This document shows positions 46,201 through 57,211 of a stretch of DNA of 64,000 nucleotides, piece by piece. Positions within the stretch are counted from its first letter, which is position 1. The number at the start of each line of letters is the position of its first letter. This DNA is from Catonia carolina (Eukaryota; Arthropoda; Insecta; Hemiptera; Achilidae). A program made the translations under genes and the position numbers. Where the stretch lies: NCBI GenBank assembly GCA_035578175.1, contig JAQMRL010000001.1, positions 62,209,553 through 62,273,552 on the forward strand, written 5' to 3'. The notes under the pieces are model-generated. The model saw only the letters and a list, made by a program, of their open reading frames with translations, ran no database searches and was not told where the DNA came from.

Positions 46201-47439
46201 TCCCCTCCAAATCTCTCAACGGGGAAACTGCGAGTTTCCCTTGACGCAGACACCACGCAACTACTGTTCTGATAAATGTGAGGGTGCGCATCACTCCGCT
46301 GCTGTGTTGTAGTGTGTAAACAAACAGAACAACAAAGAATAAGATCGTGATTTATAAAATATTTTCCTGTTTCCATTCATTCTACGAATTAAATTGTACT
46401 AAGAGTTGTAACACTAGATATTTAAAAAAGATTAAGGTGTGTAGTTACCGAGTTCTTCAGCAGTTTCATGTAGTAAATATATTACAATTAGCTAACCTTT
46501 AAGGAAATTTATTCTATGAAATTACTATCAATTCATTACGCAGAAATTATGGATATAAACCAATTGTTTTATTTTCTAATAAAATTGTAATCAGTAAGGA
46601 AATGTGAGGGCGTATACTATAAAAATAATATTTTTTACTTTTGTTTTAATCATTGTTTATTAATAAAACTGTAGCGATTAAAAAATAAAGGGTGTGCACT
46701 GTAAAAATACATGATAATTTTCCTGTATTTTTTTGTATAAATGTACCTACAAATTAAGTTATTACTGTAATTTTTTATGAAAATTATACTTCTTTGGGAA
46801 AACTTTTCCATCGGAATCTTCATCCTCAGTTATTTAACATAAAAGTTGAAGATAACATATTGACCAATTGCCTATTAGTGGTCAAAGAGCGGTAACAACT
46901 CGGAAGGAATAGATATTGTTTTAATACCTTCCCGAAGAGATACCGTTCTAAAAATTAGCATGTGTATTCTGTAAGTGATACCTAGAAAAATTAAAGCATT
47001 TTAATATTATTAGGTACCATGAAAGTGGAATAATGAAAGTGGAGTGAAGGTACCAGGAAAGTGGTAATATTACCACTTTCGCCAATGAGGTAAAAAGGGG
47101 TGACTACCCTAAAGTAATATATTTTATTTTTATACGTTCCGAATGAAAATACAGTTCTAAACTTAGCAAGTATATTCAAATGCTAATAATAATTTCATTT
47201 ATCCAGTGATATTTGCAAACCCAGTTTTAAAGAGTCCCTCCAAGGCTAACAATACCCCAGTGCGAAGCGGGGACGTAATTGCTAGGTGTAGAAATAATTA
47301 TTAAAATATAAATGTAACTATGTTGTTTTCGCCTCTGATACAAAGTTTTTAGTAGAAGATTTATCTATTTTGTATTAGTGGAATTTTCATTAAAATCTGC
47401 TAACCGACTTTACATATTAGTGCGATTTTCCACTTTTTG
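46201..47439. other. sequence upstream of the putative promoter; one perfect palindrome
   Basis: 46201-46330 is GC-richer and may include promoter-proximal sequence. 47057-47080 is a perfect 24-bp palindrome (GAAAGTGGTAAT and its complement), preceded at 47014-47043 by a partial tandem of GAAAGTGGA words. A 72-codon minus-strand frame at 46158-46376 crosses the putative promoter and is not supported as a gene. Confidence 0.45.
47057..47080. repeat. perfect 24-bp palindrome
   Basis: GAAAGTGGTAAT followed directly by ATTACCACTTTC. The neighbouring direct words GAAAGTGGA suggest local rearrangement. Confidence 0.9.
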
Positions 47440-47740
47440 CAATTTTCCTACAAACTGCGCCTACGACTTTGATTAAAATAAATAATGATAATGTATTTTT
47501 TTGTTCAATAATAAACTACAGTGTATAACTCCTTTTACCAACTACATTTTTAGCTTTATAAAATGGCTGAGCGGCATGTCTGTGGAAATTCAGGCGGGAA
47601 CTATGCTCTCCAGGTAAAAAATGTTTATTTTTAAGACTGCGGCCTTAATATGCATTCTATGGTAAAAACTTCTAGGGTACATACATAAAAAATATGGAAA
47701 ATCATTACGTAATCGACTAATATTGTAAATTAATTATTTT
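47440..47740 (+). repeat. unclassified repeat E, copy 2 (partial)
   Basis: Contains the blocks GCGGCATGTCTGTGGAAATT, GACTGCGGCCTTAATATGCATT and the preceding CTACGACTTTGATTAAAAT block, in the same order as at 18365-19040. Confidence 0.6.
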
Positions 47741-47984
47741 CCATATTTTTCGCTGAACCGCTAAAATAATAGGTTTTAAAAATGGAAATTTTTTGTAATG
47801 TGACTAAATATTTTTGATATAGGTTCTAAAAAATTACACTTATAAATTTTTCAAAGATACAGATAATATTTTTTTGAAAATTAAAACTTTTAGTACAACT
47901 ATGGTTCACATTATTCTTCAATCTTACTTCGTTTTGCGATAGTAAGTAATGTTACAATACTGCTTATCAAAAATTGGTCCTTTT

Positions 47985-48650
47985 TATATATCCTTATATG
48001 AGTGTTTCACGCCAGATTTTACTTTCTCTCGCTCTATAATAATATAAGTAAAAACTTATGTTTTCAAGCCGATGTCTCGAAATGTCTTAATTCCGAAACG
48101 GGTTCAGAGCCCCTGGCCAAAAAACAATTTTTTACTGACTAGTTTGTCTCCGTGAACAAATTTAAAATCGTACGAAATTGAAACTTGTAATGTAAGTTAG
48201 GTATCAAGAAAGACCCAAAACAAACAAACGTTTTTATACATTTTTTTCTATTCGTGCGATTTTTTTTAAATAATTTTTAATAACCTTTCCTACGATTTTG
48301 ATTAAAATTGGCTCATTTCCTAAATAGTCTGTGCTCTACAAGATGCGGTATGCCCCATGAGTAGGCCTACTGAAATTTGTGGGAGAGCTATGTTCTCGTG
48401 GTAAAAATCGTTTTTTAAAGATTGCGGCCTTAGTATACATTTCAGGGAAAAAAGTATACGACAATGAAAGTAATAGAAAGTTAAGAAATCTACAACTTTC
48501 ATTTAAATCGCCATTTCTGCAGTGCTTTGTTTAGCGTCAATTAGTTATTTTCCGTATTTTGCTCATCAAAATCAGTCTAACAGAGGTTAATTTTCATTTA
48601 GTGTCATAGACTGATGATTAAAATTAGGTTATGTTTTTCATTATTTACAT
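47985..48650 (+). repeat. unclassified repeat E, copy 3
   Basis: Contains CTACGATTTTGATTAAAATT, GTGCTCTACAAGATGCGGTA, AAGATTGCGGCCTTAGTATA and GCGTCAATTAGTTATTTTCC in the order of copy 1. At 48352-48375 it has a 6-bp length excess over copy 1, coinciding with a TAGGCCTA motif. It begins only about 250 bp after copy 2, in the same orientation, so the two may derive from one larger unit. Confidence 0.6.
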
Positions 48651-49799
48651 CGGCAAGAGAAAGTCGTGTGAATGTTTCACACCAGATTATTTTGTTGTGT
48701 GTTAATATTTAAGTGTAAGTAGTTATTACTTAGTATTACAAATAAATAATTAATAAATATTTCATTAAGTGGCAATATGCACTTAACATTTCATTCGATT
48801 TTTTTATGTAGTCACATAAAAGAACTACGATTTTTATAAATTTAATAGTTGTAATAAGAGCCATTAATGCATATTTTTTTAAATTTTGCTAAAAATCAAA
48901 GCGTTTGCGCCATAATCACGGTACAATAATAAACTTTATTATTGTGGTGAATCTATTTCAGTGTCGGTATGAGATTTATTTACAAATTGCTCATACAGTT
49001 TACCTTCAAATCTTTGGACTTACAATCTATTACAAAAATTAACAATAAGTAAATGTGATATAATGATACTACTATTTTACTTAGAAGATCCGCCTGGTAA
49101 CACCAACGATACTCCATCACAATAGTTGTTATTCATTTGTTTTACAAAACTAACACACTCAAAATCATAAAAACTTTAATTGTATTTTTTTAACTACCAC
49201 ATTAAAACGATGATTATAATTCTAAATTATAACACCAGTCCACTACGTACGTAGTACATAAAAAATAATAATAAAAAAATAATAAAATTTGGCTGAATAA
49301 ATTTCATTATAATATTATAAAAACATTTTGTAAAGAAACAAAAATGTTATCGATAAGAAACTTAACAAAATTTATTGAAGTTTCAATGGGAAAACCACCT
49401 AGCGCACACCGCAAACAAAACCTATACTAAGCAATATCTGTTCATTAATAAGCCGGGAAGTATTTAGACGCATGAAAATTCACTTGCTATTCTTCCAATC
49501 ACATCTGCTGTGGTTGACGTACAAGCTGTGTTTGTGCATAATGAAACAGATTATTGTAAGGTTTTTATTACGTACTCAGATTACAATTCATAAAAGAAAA
49601 TTATTACATCGTTAAGATCATTATAGGCCTACACAGTGAATTACCACACGGATTTATCTGCCCCACATTGAAAAGTGACAGTACAGTTTATGGATTTGTG
49701 TGATGTGTAGTTTATTGTGAAAGCTATGTACAGTTTAATTTTATTCTTTCGTGTATCCTTTCGGTGTTAATGTTTCTGTGTAATGTTTTGTTCCTGACG
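48651..49799. other. AT-rich stretch, nothing recognised
   Basis: No gene, RNA gene or repeat signal found; one TAGGCCTA at 49624-49631. Confidence 0.4.
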
Positions 49800-49801
49800 T
49801 A

Positions 49802-50730
49802 CGAGATGTGGCTATTACATAACGAGACTGACGTTGTAAAATATTTTATTTTTATTTTATATATAGACACTTATTGTCACCTTCAATATACACTCCTTCT
49901 CTGTCCCTACAACGCTCCATACAAATTTTATATTGTTGGAAACAGTGCTGGAACTCATCTTCTGTCAGCTCCTTCAGGACACGTGCCTCTTTCTCTTTTA
50001 CAGCTTCCACAGACTCAAATCTTGTCCCTTTTAATGCAGATTTTACCTTAGGGAACAGGTAGAAGACACATGGTGCAAGATCCGGTGAATAAGGTGGATT
50101 TTCTAACACTGAGATGCTGTACTTGGCTAGAAACCTCTTGACAGATAACGCGGAATGAGCTGGCGCATTGTCTTGGTGGAGAACCCATGTTCTTTCACAT
50201 TTCGGGGCGTTTTTTCCTTACTCTTTGACGTAGTTTAGAAAGTACCTCAACATAGTTATATTGATTAATTGTATGACCTTCAGGAACCCAGTGAAGGTAC
50301 ACAATGCCATGGATATAAAAAAAAACAATCATCATTGCTTTAAATTTTGACTTGATCATTCGAGCTTTTTTGGCTCTTGGTGAAGTTCGGTTCTTCCAGT
50401 GCATGGATTGGCGCTTCGTTTCCGGATCATAAGTGACAAACCACGTTTCATCACATGCGATTATCTTCTACCTGTTCCCTAAGGTGAAATCTATATAAAA
50501 AGGGACAAGATTTGAGTCTGTGGAAGCTGTAAAAGAGAAAGAGGCACGTGTCCTGAAGGAGCTGACAGAAGATGACTTCCAGCACTGTTTCCAACGACGG
50601 AAAATTCGCATGGAACGTTGTAGGGATAGAGAAGGAGTGTATATTGAAAGGGGACAATAAGTGACTATGTATAAAATAAAAAATAAAATTTTTCATAACG
50701 TCAGTCTCGTTATTTAGTAGCCACACCTCG
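49802..50730 (-). mobile_element. mariner fold-back derivative (929 bp)
   Basis: Flanked by TA (49800-49801; 50731-50732), with outer ends CGAGATGTGGCTA and CGAGGTGTGGCTA. About 265 bp at the left (49802-50069), containing the 3' end of a mariner transposase, is repeated in inverted orientation at the right (about 50466-50730), where the element's own 5' end should be. The middle (about 50070-50466) holds the catalytic core. So the N-terminal half and original 5' TIR have been replaced by an inverted copy of the 3' end. Confidence 0.88.
49860..50470 (-). pseudogene. mariner transposase catalytic core and C-terminus, broken
   Basis: Minus-strand reading starts IIACDETWFVTYDPETKRQ (first Asp), continues with ARMIKSKFKAMMIVFFYIHG, and has HQDNAPAHSA (second Asp) after a stop and frameshift near 50195. 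It then has PPYSPDLAPCVFYLF, where the third catalytic Asp is replaced by Val, and ends in the VYIEGDNKC region. Spacing between second and third catalytic positions is the normal 34. The DNA-binding half is missing. A second, inverted copy of the C-terminal codons (VEAVKEKEARVLKELTEDDF) reads on the plus strand at 50466-50660. Confidence 0.85.
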
Positions 50731-50732
50731 TA

Positions 50733-51134
50733 TGTTGGACAACCAGTTATGAAGCGTAAAGTTTTATTTTGGAATGTCTAAATACTTTATGTTAGAGTCT
50801 TAGTAAAATTTAAACATAATAATATTTAAATTGGTTTTACAAACAACTCAGTTCCAATTCATTTTGTATGTTTTAAATTAGATTTTTATAGCTTAAATTA
50901 TTTCACTACTCCCGTTTCATTCAAACTATAACTAGCTAGGGTTCAGAAATTTTACATATTAAAACCTCACTTCTTTTGTTCTTTATTATGTAATTCTAAC
51001 AATGTGTTCTAATAATGTGAACATAAATGTGCATTTAAAAACCAAAATATAAGATAAACGGATGAATGAATAAGTTTTGCTTTATTCAATGAGGTTATTT
51101 ACATTTTCATTATTAACATAATTTACGAATTCGT
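50733..51134. other. AT-rich stretch, nothing recognised
   Basis: No gene, RNA gene or repeat signal found. Confidence 0.4.
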
Positions 51135-51582
51135 GATATTTTCAGCTTTAGTAATCACAAAGTGTTTTATTTTCAAACAACCGCCTACTTTAATGTCGCG
51201 GTTTGTAGCTAGATTGTTCTTTTTTTGTGTACGCTTGCACAAAGATAACTATTAGTGTAGTTCAAATATAGGCCTAACTGTCAGCTGGTGACTGTGCGAA
51301 GTCACTCGTCCAACTGATACTACTTAACTGAAAGCTATATTATACCGACTGACTGACTGATATTTTCAGGTTTAGTAATCACAAAGAGTTTTATTTTCAA
51401 ACAACCGCCTACTTTAATGTCGCTGTTTTTAGCTAGATTGTCCTTTTTTTGTGTACACTTGCACAAAGATAACTATCAGTGTAGTTCAAATATAGGCCTA
51501 ACTGTCAGCTGGTGACTCTGCGAAGTCACTCGTCCAACTGATACTACTTAACTGAAAGCTATATTACACCGACTGACTGACT
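51135..51582 (+). repeat. tandem duplication, two units of 224 bp
   Basis: Unit 1 is 51135-51358 and unit 2 is 51359-51582. They differ at only about ten positions (roughly 95% identical). Each unit contains one TAGGCCTA and ends in CGACTGACTGACTGA. The GACT repeats at the junction may have promoted the duplication. No open frame. Confidence 0.95.
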
Positions 51583-53040
51583 GACCGTACTCGCCCGAGG
51601 CTCACAATAAAACTTAAAAAATATTTAAGTAGGACGTTTTCGTATTTTTAAAATAATAAAATATTTTTTTAATTTTATTTCTGTAATCATTAAAGTAAAT
51701 GGTTTAAACTTTTTATTTTTTTTTTATAATTTGATCTTAAATTTATTAAAACAACTAACACTTGTAATTATTATAAATTTCCCAGAAAGTGTTCAAATGG
51801 CTTAAGTGATTTATTGTCTTACAAGTAGCATTGGATTTTATAATATCTTGAATAATCTTGGACAGATGCATAACCGACTTCTGCTTTTTAACTGCAATAA
51901 TTAAGTTATAAAACTAGTATGTTCCTTTTTAAATAAAATATCATCATTCTATTATTAGTATTCACAATATAGGCCCAACCGGTAGAGCCGATGCAACATC
52001 TCTAGTGGGTATTTGCAAGGACGTTTCAAGTTGACGTGTCAAGTAATCAACGTTCAAAGTCAAGGACGGCCTACTAACAGCTTCAATAGTAAACTACAGA
52101 AAAACTGTCACTGTTAAGAATGATGCATAATTTGTAACAGGTAAATAAAATACAAATGATCAGGATAGTGTTTCCTTGGTTAATATGCGGATCTCAATCA
52201 TTTATCTAGATCAAGATCTATACTGTTTCTTTCTTTTTGATCAAGTTAACCACCTAATTATTATGTAATTTAAGTACTTGTTCTAAGTGCATAAATAATA
52301 TATACAGTAAAACAAGTTTTTTAAATAAAATTACATAATTTTTACTTAAAATACAATATAATTTTCCTATGTTACTGGTGTAATTCGTTCGTAATTGGTA
52401 CTAAATAAGATGTTGATTAATCCACTTATCAGCCTTCGCCTTCCTTATACGATAACAATCGGATAATAGCCAAGCTTAGTTTGTCTTTTTACAGTAATCA
52501 TTTGACATTCGCAATGTTTTGAAAATGCTCGCGTATGCAAAATTTGCGAATTTTGATGCTGTAATGTAATGAGAAAGCGGGTTACGTTCTTTAACTTTAT
52601 AGCCGGCAATAACTTTTTTCTACACTGGCAGAGAATTTCTAGCATATGGGTCACCGAACCGTAAAGAAATTATTACCAAATAACGTAATGAGCGTACGTG
52701 AAGATTTCTTTTATTGGTTTCTTTTATTTACCATTATTACTTATACCATCTATTTTCATTTAATATGGTAAATAAATGATCCCATGTACAGGTGCAGTAC
52801 CAAATACAAACCGTACAGTAACACATCATCCTTAACTGTTTCCTTTTTTCAAATGTTTTACGGGATAGATATCCAAAAAATGTTATACCCGATTTCCGCA
52901 GAGAAAATCTTATAAGCCTTCCAAAACACGAAGAGATCGTACCATTTTTTTTTTAATAAATATATTTTACCTACCTACTTCTTTTAAACACATATTCAGT
53001 TATTTTCACAATTATCAACTTAATGTCCCATACTTAAGAG
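51583..53040. other. AT-rich stretch, nothing recognised
   Basis: A 69-codon minus-strand frame at 52445-52654 resembles nothing. No repeat is recognised. Confidence 0.4.
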
Positions 53041-53840
53041 CTGGAACTACAGAAAACCAATTTATTTTGCAATACAAGCATGTCAATAAACACCAAATTG
53101 AGACAATATCAGTGGTATCAGTGGCTGTCAGTGGTATTGCAAGAAATTCTTTACAGATGTGAGACATTATTCGGGCCAATTAGAACTAGCGATAACTACA
53201 AGATAGAGAAAGTCGAGAAAAGAATAGTGAGAAGTGTATCAACAAAAACAATATCAATGATGGCAGGTGGAAAACCATCCATCTCAAACAGTGAACTGTA
53301 CAAGATGATCGAACCACTAACAGGTACGATAAGGAAAAATAAAATATCGTTCCTGGGCCACTTAAACAGAGTTGATGACACAAGATTAGTAAGAAGATTA
53401 ATAGAGTTTTTCTGGAACAAAGTAAATACACCAGAATGGATCAAGGAGGTTAAAGACATGACAGAACTCAATATCACAATAAATTACTTAAAAACTAAAT
53501 CTGGAAACTAACACAAAATTAATATAACCCAATCATCAGATTCCAGAAAGAAAATAAATTACTCAAAAACTAAATCTAGAAACTAACACAAAATTAATAT
53601 AACCCAATCATCAGATTCATCCAGAAAGGAAAGGTGGCAAGAAAAGCAGTATTTTCCGACGTAGAAAGGCTCAGAAGATAAAAGCCTTGAAGGAATATTG
53701 GCGGAACAAGAGAGAAGCGAAAGAACTGCAAAAGTGCAACAAGAAGATAAAAAGCAGAAAATGAGCTTACCAAGCTGTGAACTAAAGTGGTCCAATGAGG
53801 CCTTAAAAGTAAAAAAAGCACAATCATTGTTAATAAAGAA
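53041..53840 (+). pseudogene. LINE RT C-terminus and 3' end, partly open (143-codon frame)
   Basis: A single open frame at 53080-53511 reads through the C-terminal part of a LINE polymerase: YRCETLFGPIRTSDNYKIEK, VEKRIVRSV, GGKPSISNSELYKMIEPLTG, KISFLGHLNRVDDTRLVRRL and MTELNIT. This is the order ETL-FG...-IE-K-VE-[KR]-RI-[LV]-R...R-SN-x-ELYK-x-IEPLT...FYGHL-x-RMD...-R-L. A Lys/Glu-rich tail (EGILAEQERSERTAKVQQED in another frame, about 53690-53750) follows. The catalytic domain and endonuclease are absent, so this is a 5'-truncated copy despite its long open frame. The end of the frame lies inside a 75-bp tandem duplication. Confidence 0.8.
53481..53630 (+). repeat. tandem duplication of about 75 bp inside the LINE 3' end
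   Basis: Unit 1 (53481-53555) and unit 2 (53556-53630) share AAATTACT-AAAAACTAAATC and ACACAAAATTAATATAACCC with few differences. The first unit contains the stop codon of the 143-codon frame. Confidence 0.9.
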
Positions 53841-56279
53841 GTTTAAATTTAAATCTTAACGTCATTACAAGCCCTGTAGCATAGAGTTTATGCTAGTACT
53901 TCTTAATTTTGTTATGTATCAGTACCGACTTACTTTATTTCGAACTGCGTGTAGGCATACTTGTAGACCTGGGCCAATGCAATTTGCACAAATTACAACC
54001 ACTTAACGTTCAACAGTAGACTATAACCAACGACCTGATGAATTATGCGTACAAATAAGAACGGGTAATCTAGGCAGCAATAGGTTCATCCAAAACAAAC
54101 TGAAACAGAAATAATTTAAATTATTTTTTATTTTTTTTGTTAATTTATAACTTTCTTTATTATCGTAAAACCCAAAACAAATACATCAAAGACCAAGAAA
54201 ATTTTATTTGTACAACATATAAGTCCAAAACTCATTAATTCCTTATTGTACGTACATTAAGAATTTTTCTCTTCGCCTCCCAGTGTTTCCAATTAATCAA
54301 TTCCAATACTTGGTTTTTTTTTAGCTAATAGTCTCAACAAGTAGATATGTTGTTGGCAAAATATAAATCAATTTCCAGTCAGTATACTGTCAGTTACCAA
54401 TATTTCTAGTTGTTGAACGTAATATTGACAACCTGTTTACTCACAGCTTAAATTTGCTGGCAAATTATTATCCTCCATGCATTTTTTTGTGATAGTGAAG
54501 TTAAAGTGGATTAAATTGACGACTTTATCATTTCAAACACGAACTAATTACTATTATAATACATAATTTCTTGTCTTTTAAACTAATGAATTGGAAACTT
54601 GGTGTTGACAAGTATTTAAGTAACTTGGCGCAGATAACATGATCAATCAATTTATCTTAACATAGTCGTATCTTTAACTTAACTTAGTGTTAAGACATTC
54701 AAATGAATACAAACTTTACTTAGAAAAATATTATTAAAACTTGTTCAAAATAAATTTAACGATGAGTTTATCTTAAAATCCACAATAATTAAAATGAGAA
54801 ATTAGTATCCTATGTTAATAATATATTATTTACCTTAATCAATATAATTTCTTCAAAGTAATTTTATCTTATTCACAAAGAGTAAACTTCATTAGTATTA
54901 TTGTTAAATGGATTCGATTCGTTTCATAAAACTAACTCTTTTTTATCTTTCAAGCCTTAATTTATTTATTTCCTTATATATCTACCAACTACTAGATTTT
55001 ACATTTACATGCTGCAGGATACTTAACGATAAATACGACTGTATTAATCCTTTGAATATATGAATAAATAAATTAATTTCAATATCAGTTCAACTATAAT
55101 AACATATAAACCAGTTTCAAAATTACCATCGTGTTTATTTTGTAAATCCCTTTAACGAAGGTTGGATTATCTAATATTTCAATTTAATTTCCTTCATGTT
55201 TCTAATAATTTTCATTACCTAATATTAATAATAAATGACAACTTATTAACTACAAATAATTTCAATTAGTAGCGTAATTTGTGTAGTAATTACTAACTGT
55301 TAATTATTGTTCAATCCAAACATCTTAACATAAATTTTGAAATGTTAATGAACTTTTTTTTAAATGAACGTTCAACTATTTTATAATATAAGCTTTTCTG
55401 GGGAAACAACTAATAATCAACTCTAAAAAAACAAAGGTAATAGGCGCTAATATATGTGTCATATCAATGTTAGCATGAAGGTCTATGGAGTTAGCCAAAT
55501 TAGGCTTACAAGTAAAACCATCTCGAACGAGGTTTCGGTTTTACGCGGATTATTGCGTTCGCAAGTTTATGTCATCTGCGTACGATTTTTTTTACTGAAG
55601 AAAATTTTAATTTTCATCACAAACCAATTAATCAAAATTTTATTTTCAATGTAACTTGCTTAATTTTATAGACCTTACATTTTATATCTCTACAGAACAA
55701 CATAAATGAAGTGGAAAAAGTTTTGAACATTTGGTTAGAAGATCTAAGCCAAAAACACCGGCTCGCTCCGCCTCGTTATAAGAAGAATAACGCAAAAAAG
55801 TTATATATTTGAGAAATTTAAACATCGTTTCTTGTTCCATTGTGAGAAACTAATCGGTGAGTCAGCTTAAGCTGATTGTGCCGGAAAAAATGTTAGCCGA
55901 GTTTTCAAATTTTTACCTCTTTTATTACTTTATCAGTGATTATGAATAAAACCATTTTTCAATCAAATTTAGTATTTAAAAAATATTACATAATATAAAA
56001 AAATAACATTATATACTAAACAAGAAATATTATATAGAAAAAATATTACATTATTAAAAAATAATGTTCATTAGTATCATAAGTTAGTTTCTCGTAAATA
56101 AAATGTAAAGCCGACATACCGTCTTTTTACAAATTGTACTACTTCCTCTAGTTTTCTTAACACAACTATTAATATTTATAATGTTTGATTTCCATTATTA
56201 CTACATTATCACAAGAAAGTGAAAAGTAATCTTATTTTTATTGTTTACTTTTGAAAAACTTTGTGTATTTTCATTGTGC
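53841..56279. other. AT-rich stretch, nothing recognised
   Basis: A possible tRNA-like start (GCCCTGTAGCATAGAG, 53870) lacks a B-box. A 66-codon plus frame at 55454-55654 resembles nothing. Confidence 0.4.
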
Positions 56280-56530
56280 CTAAAGTGTTCCGACCAACGC
56301 GGTTTTGGGCATCGCAGTATCCTGGAAACGCATTAACCGCGATCGGGAAGGTTTAGGTGTATTGCCGGATCGCGTTTTCGATGTGCTATTTGAACGATTG
56401 CCTCACTCACACAAGCACACGATTGCATTCATCTTCTGACTTTATTCATCTGAGGAACGTGCCCACACCATAACAGTGTCCTTTTTCAGTTTCATCTAAC
56501 GTAGGAGGTCCGCGGTCCGTAGGAGGTGTG
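56280..56530. other. GC- and CpG-richer block, origin unknown
   Basis: Contains CCAACGCGGTTTTGGGCATC, AACCGCGATCGGGAAGG, CCGGATCGCGTTTTCGATGT and a small direct repeat GTAGGAGGT around CCGCGGTCC. The words TTCATCTAACG (56490, 56636) and TTCATCTGCGTAGG (56703) recur nearby, hinting at a decayed element. No open frame or known repeat. It is the most GC-rich unexplained block in the right half of the window. Confidence 0.3.
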
Positions 56531-56806
56531 TCAAATGCACAGAGTCGCTAAAATTTCTGAATAATATTTACAGTTTCTCTAAGAATAATAAGCTTATATT
56601 TATCGTAATATGTGACAAAAATTCGATAAATAAATTCATCTAACGCACTGTTTGGCCTTCCTACGTTTCTCAGATTGAATTTATTGTGATCTATTTATCT
56701 GTTCATCTGCGTAGGTGTAATCATGCTTCTAAACCCAAAACCGAAAATTGAAAATAGCGTTGCTTAATTCACCAAAAAAGTTAATCCAAGATACTGATTT
56801 ACATTT

Positions 56807-57203
56807 GTTGTGGTTTAGGTCATCAGCCGAAAGGCTGATTTGAACATCTTGAGGCTTTACTAAGTAAAACGAGAAGTGAGTTGGGGTACCAGTGCCTTCC
56901 TCAGTGACTTGAAAAGTATGCTCATCAGCATGCCGGGCCCTCCGAAAACCATCTACTTTCCACCCTGCAAATGACAACTTCACTTCATTCACCACAGGGT
57001 CCGACTGTATTATGAAATTCATTACTCTCAGAGGAGATAACTGTGACTAGTGTCCTTTACACCTCTACCTCTTCTGTTCTTAAATGTTTCAGTCAGGCAC
57101 CGATATAATTGGCTGATCATGTGATAAAAAACAGAACTATCTGTTGTAGCCATGGAACTAGCAAATTGAGTGTAAATAATTTAACACTCCATCTGCCTGT
57201 TTG
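56807..57203 (-). mobile_element. SR short retroposon, copy 3 (397 bp, open frame retained)
   Basis: Flanked by TTACATTT (56799-56806 and 57204-57211). In sense (minus) orientation a frame from 57022 stays open through the element: MNFIIQSDPVVNEVKLSFAG, WKVDGFRRARHADEHTFQVT, EEGTGTPTHFSFYLVKPQDV, QISLSADDLNHN. It then continues by chance into flanking DNA to 56729. The first part (DPVVNEVKLSFAGWKV-x-x-FRRA) is open in other copies too. No known domain; whether this is coding is undecided. Confidence 0.8.
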
Positions 57204-57211
57204 TTACATTT

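Noticed and set aside
46158..46376. 72-codon minus-strand frame starting METGKYFINHD.
   Set aside because: Overlaps the putative promoter, has no family resemblance and no linked exons; most likely chance in a GC-richer block.
49764..50062. Plus-strand open frames of 62-95 codons.
   Set aside because: Antisense of the mariner fold-back arm.
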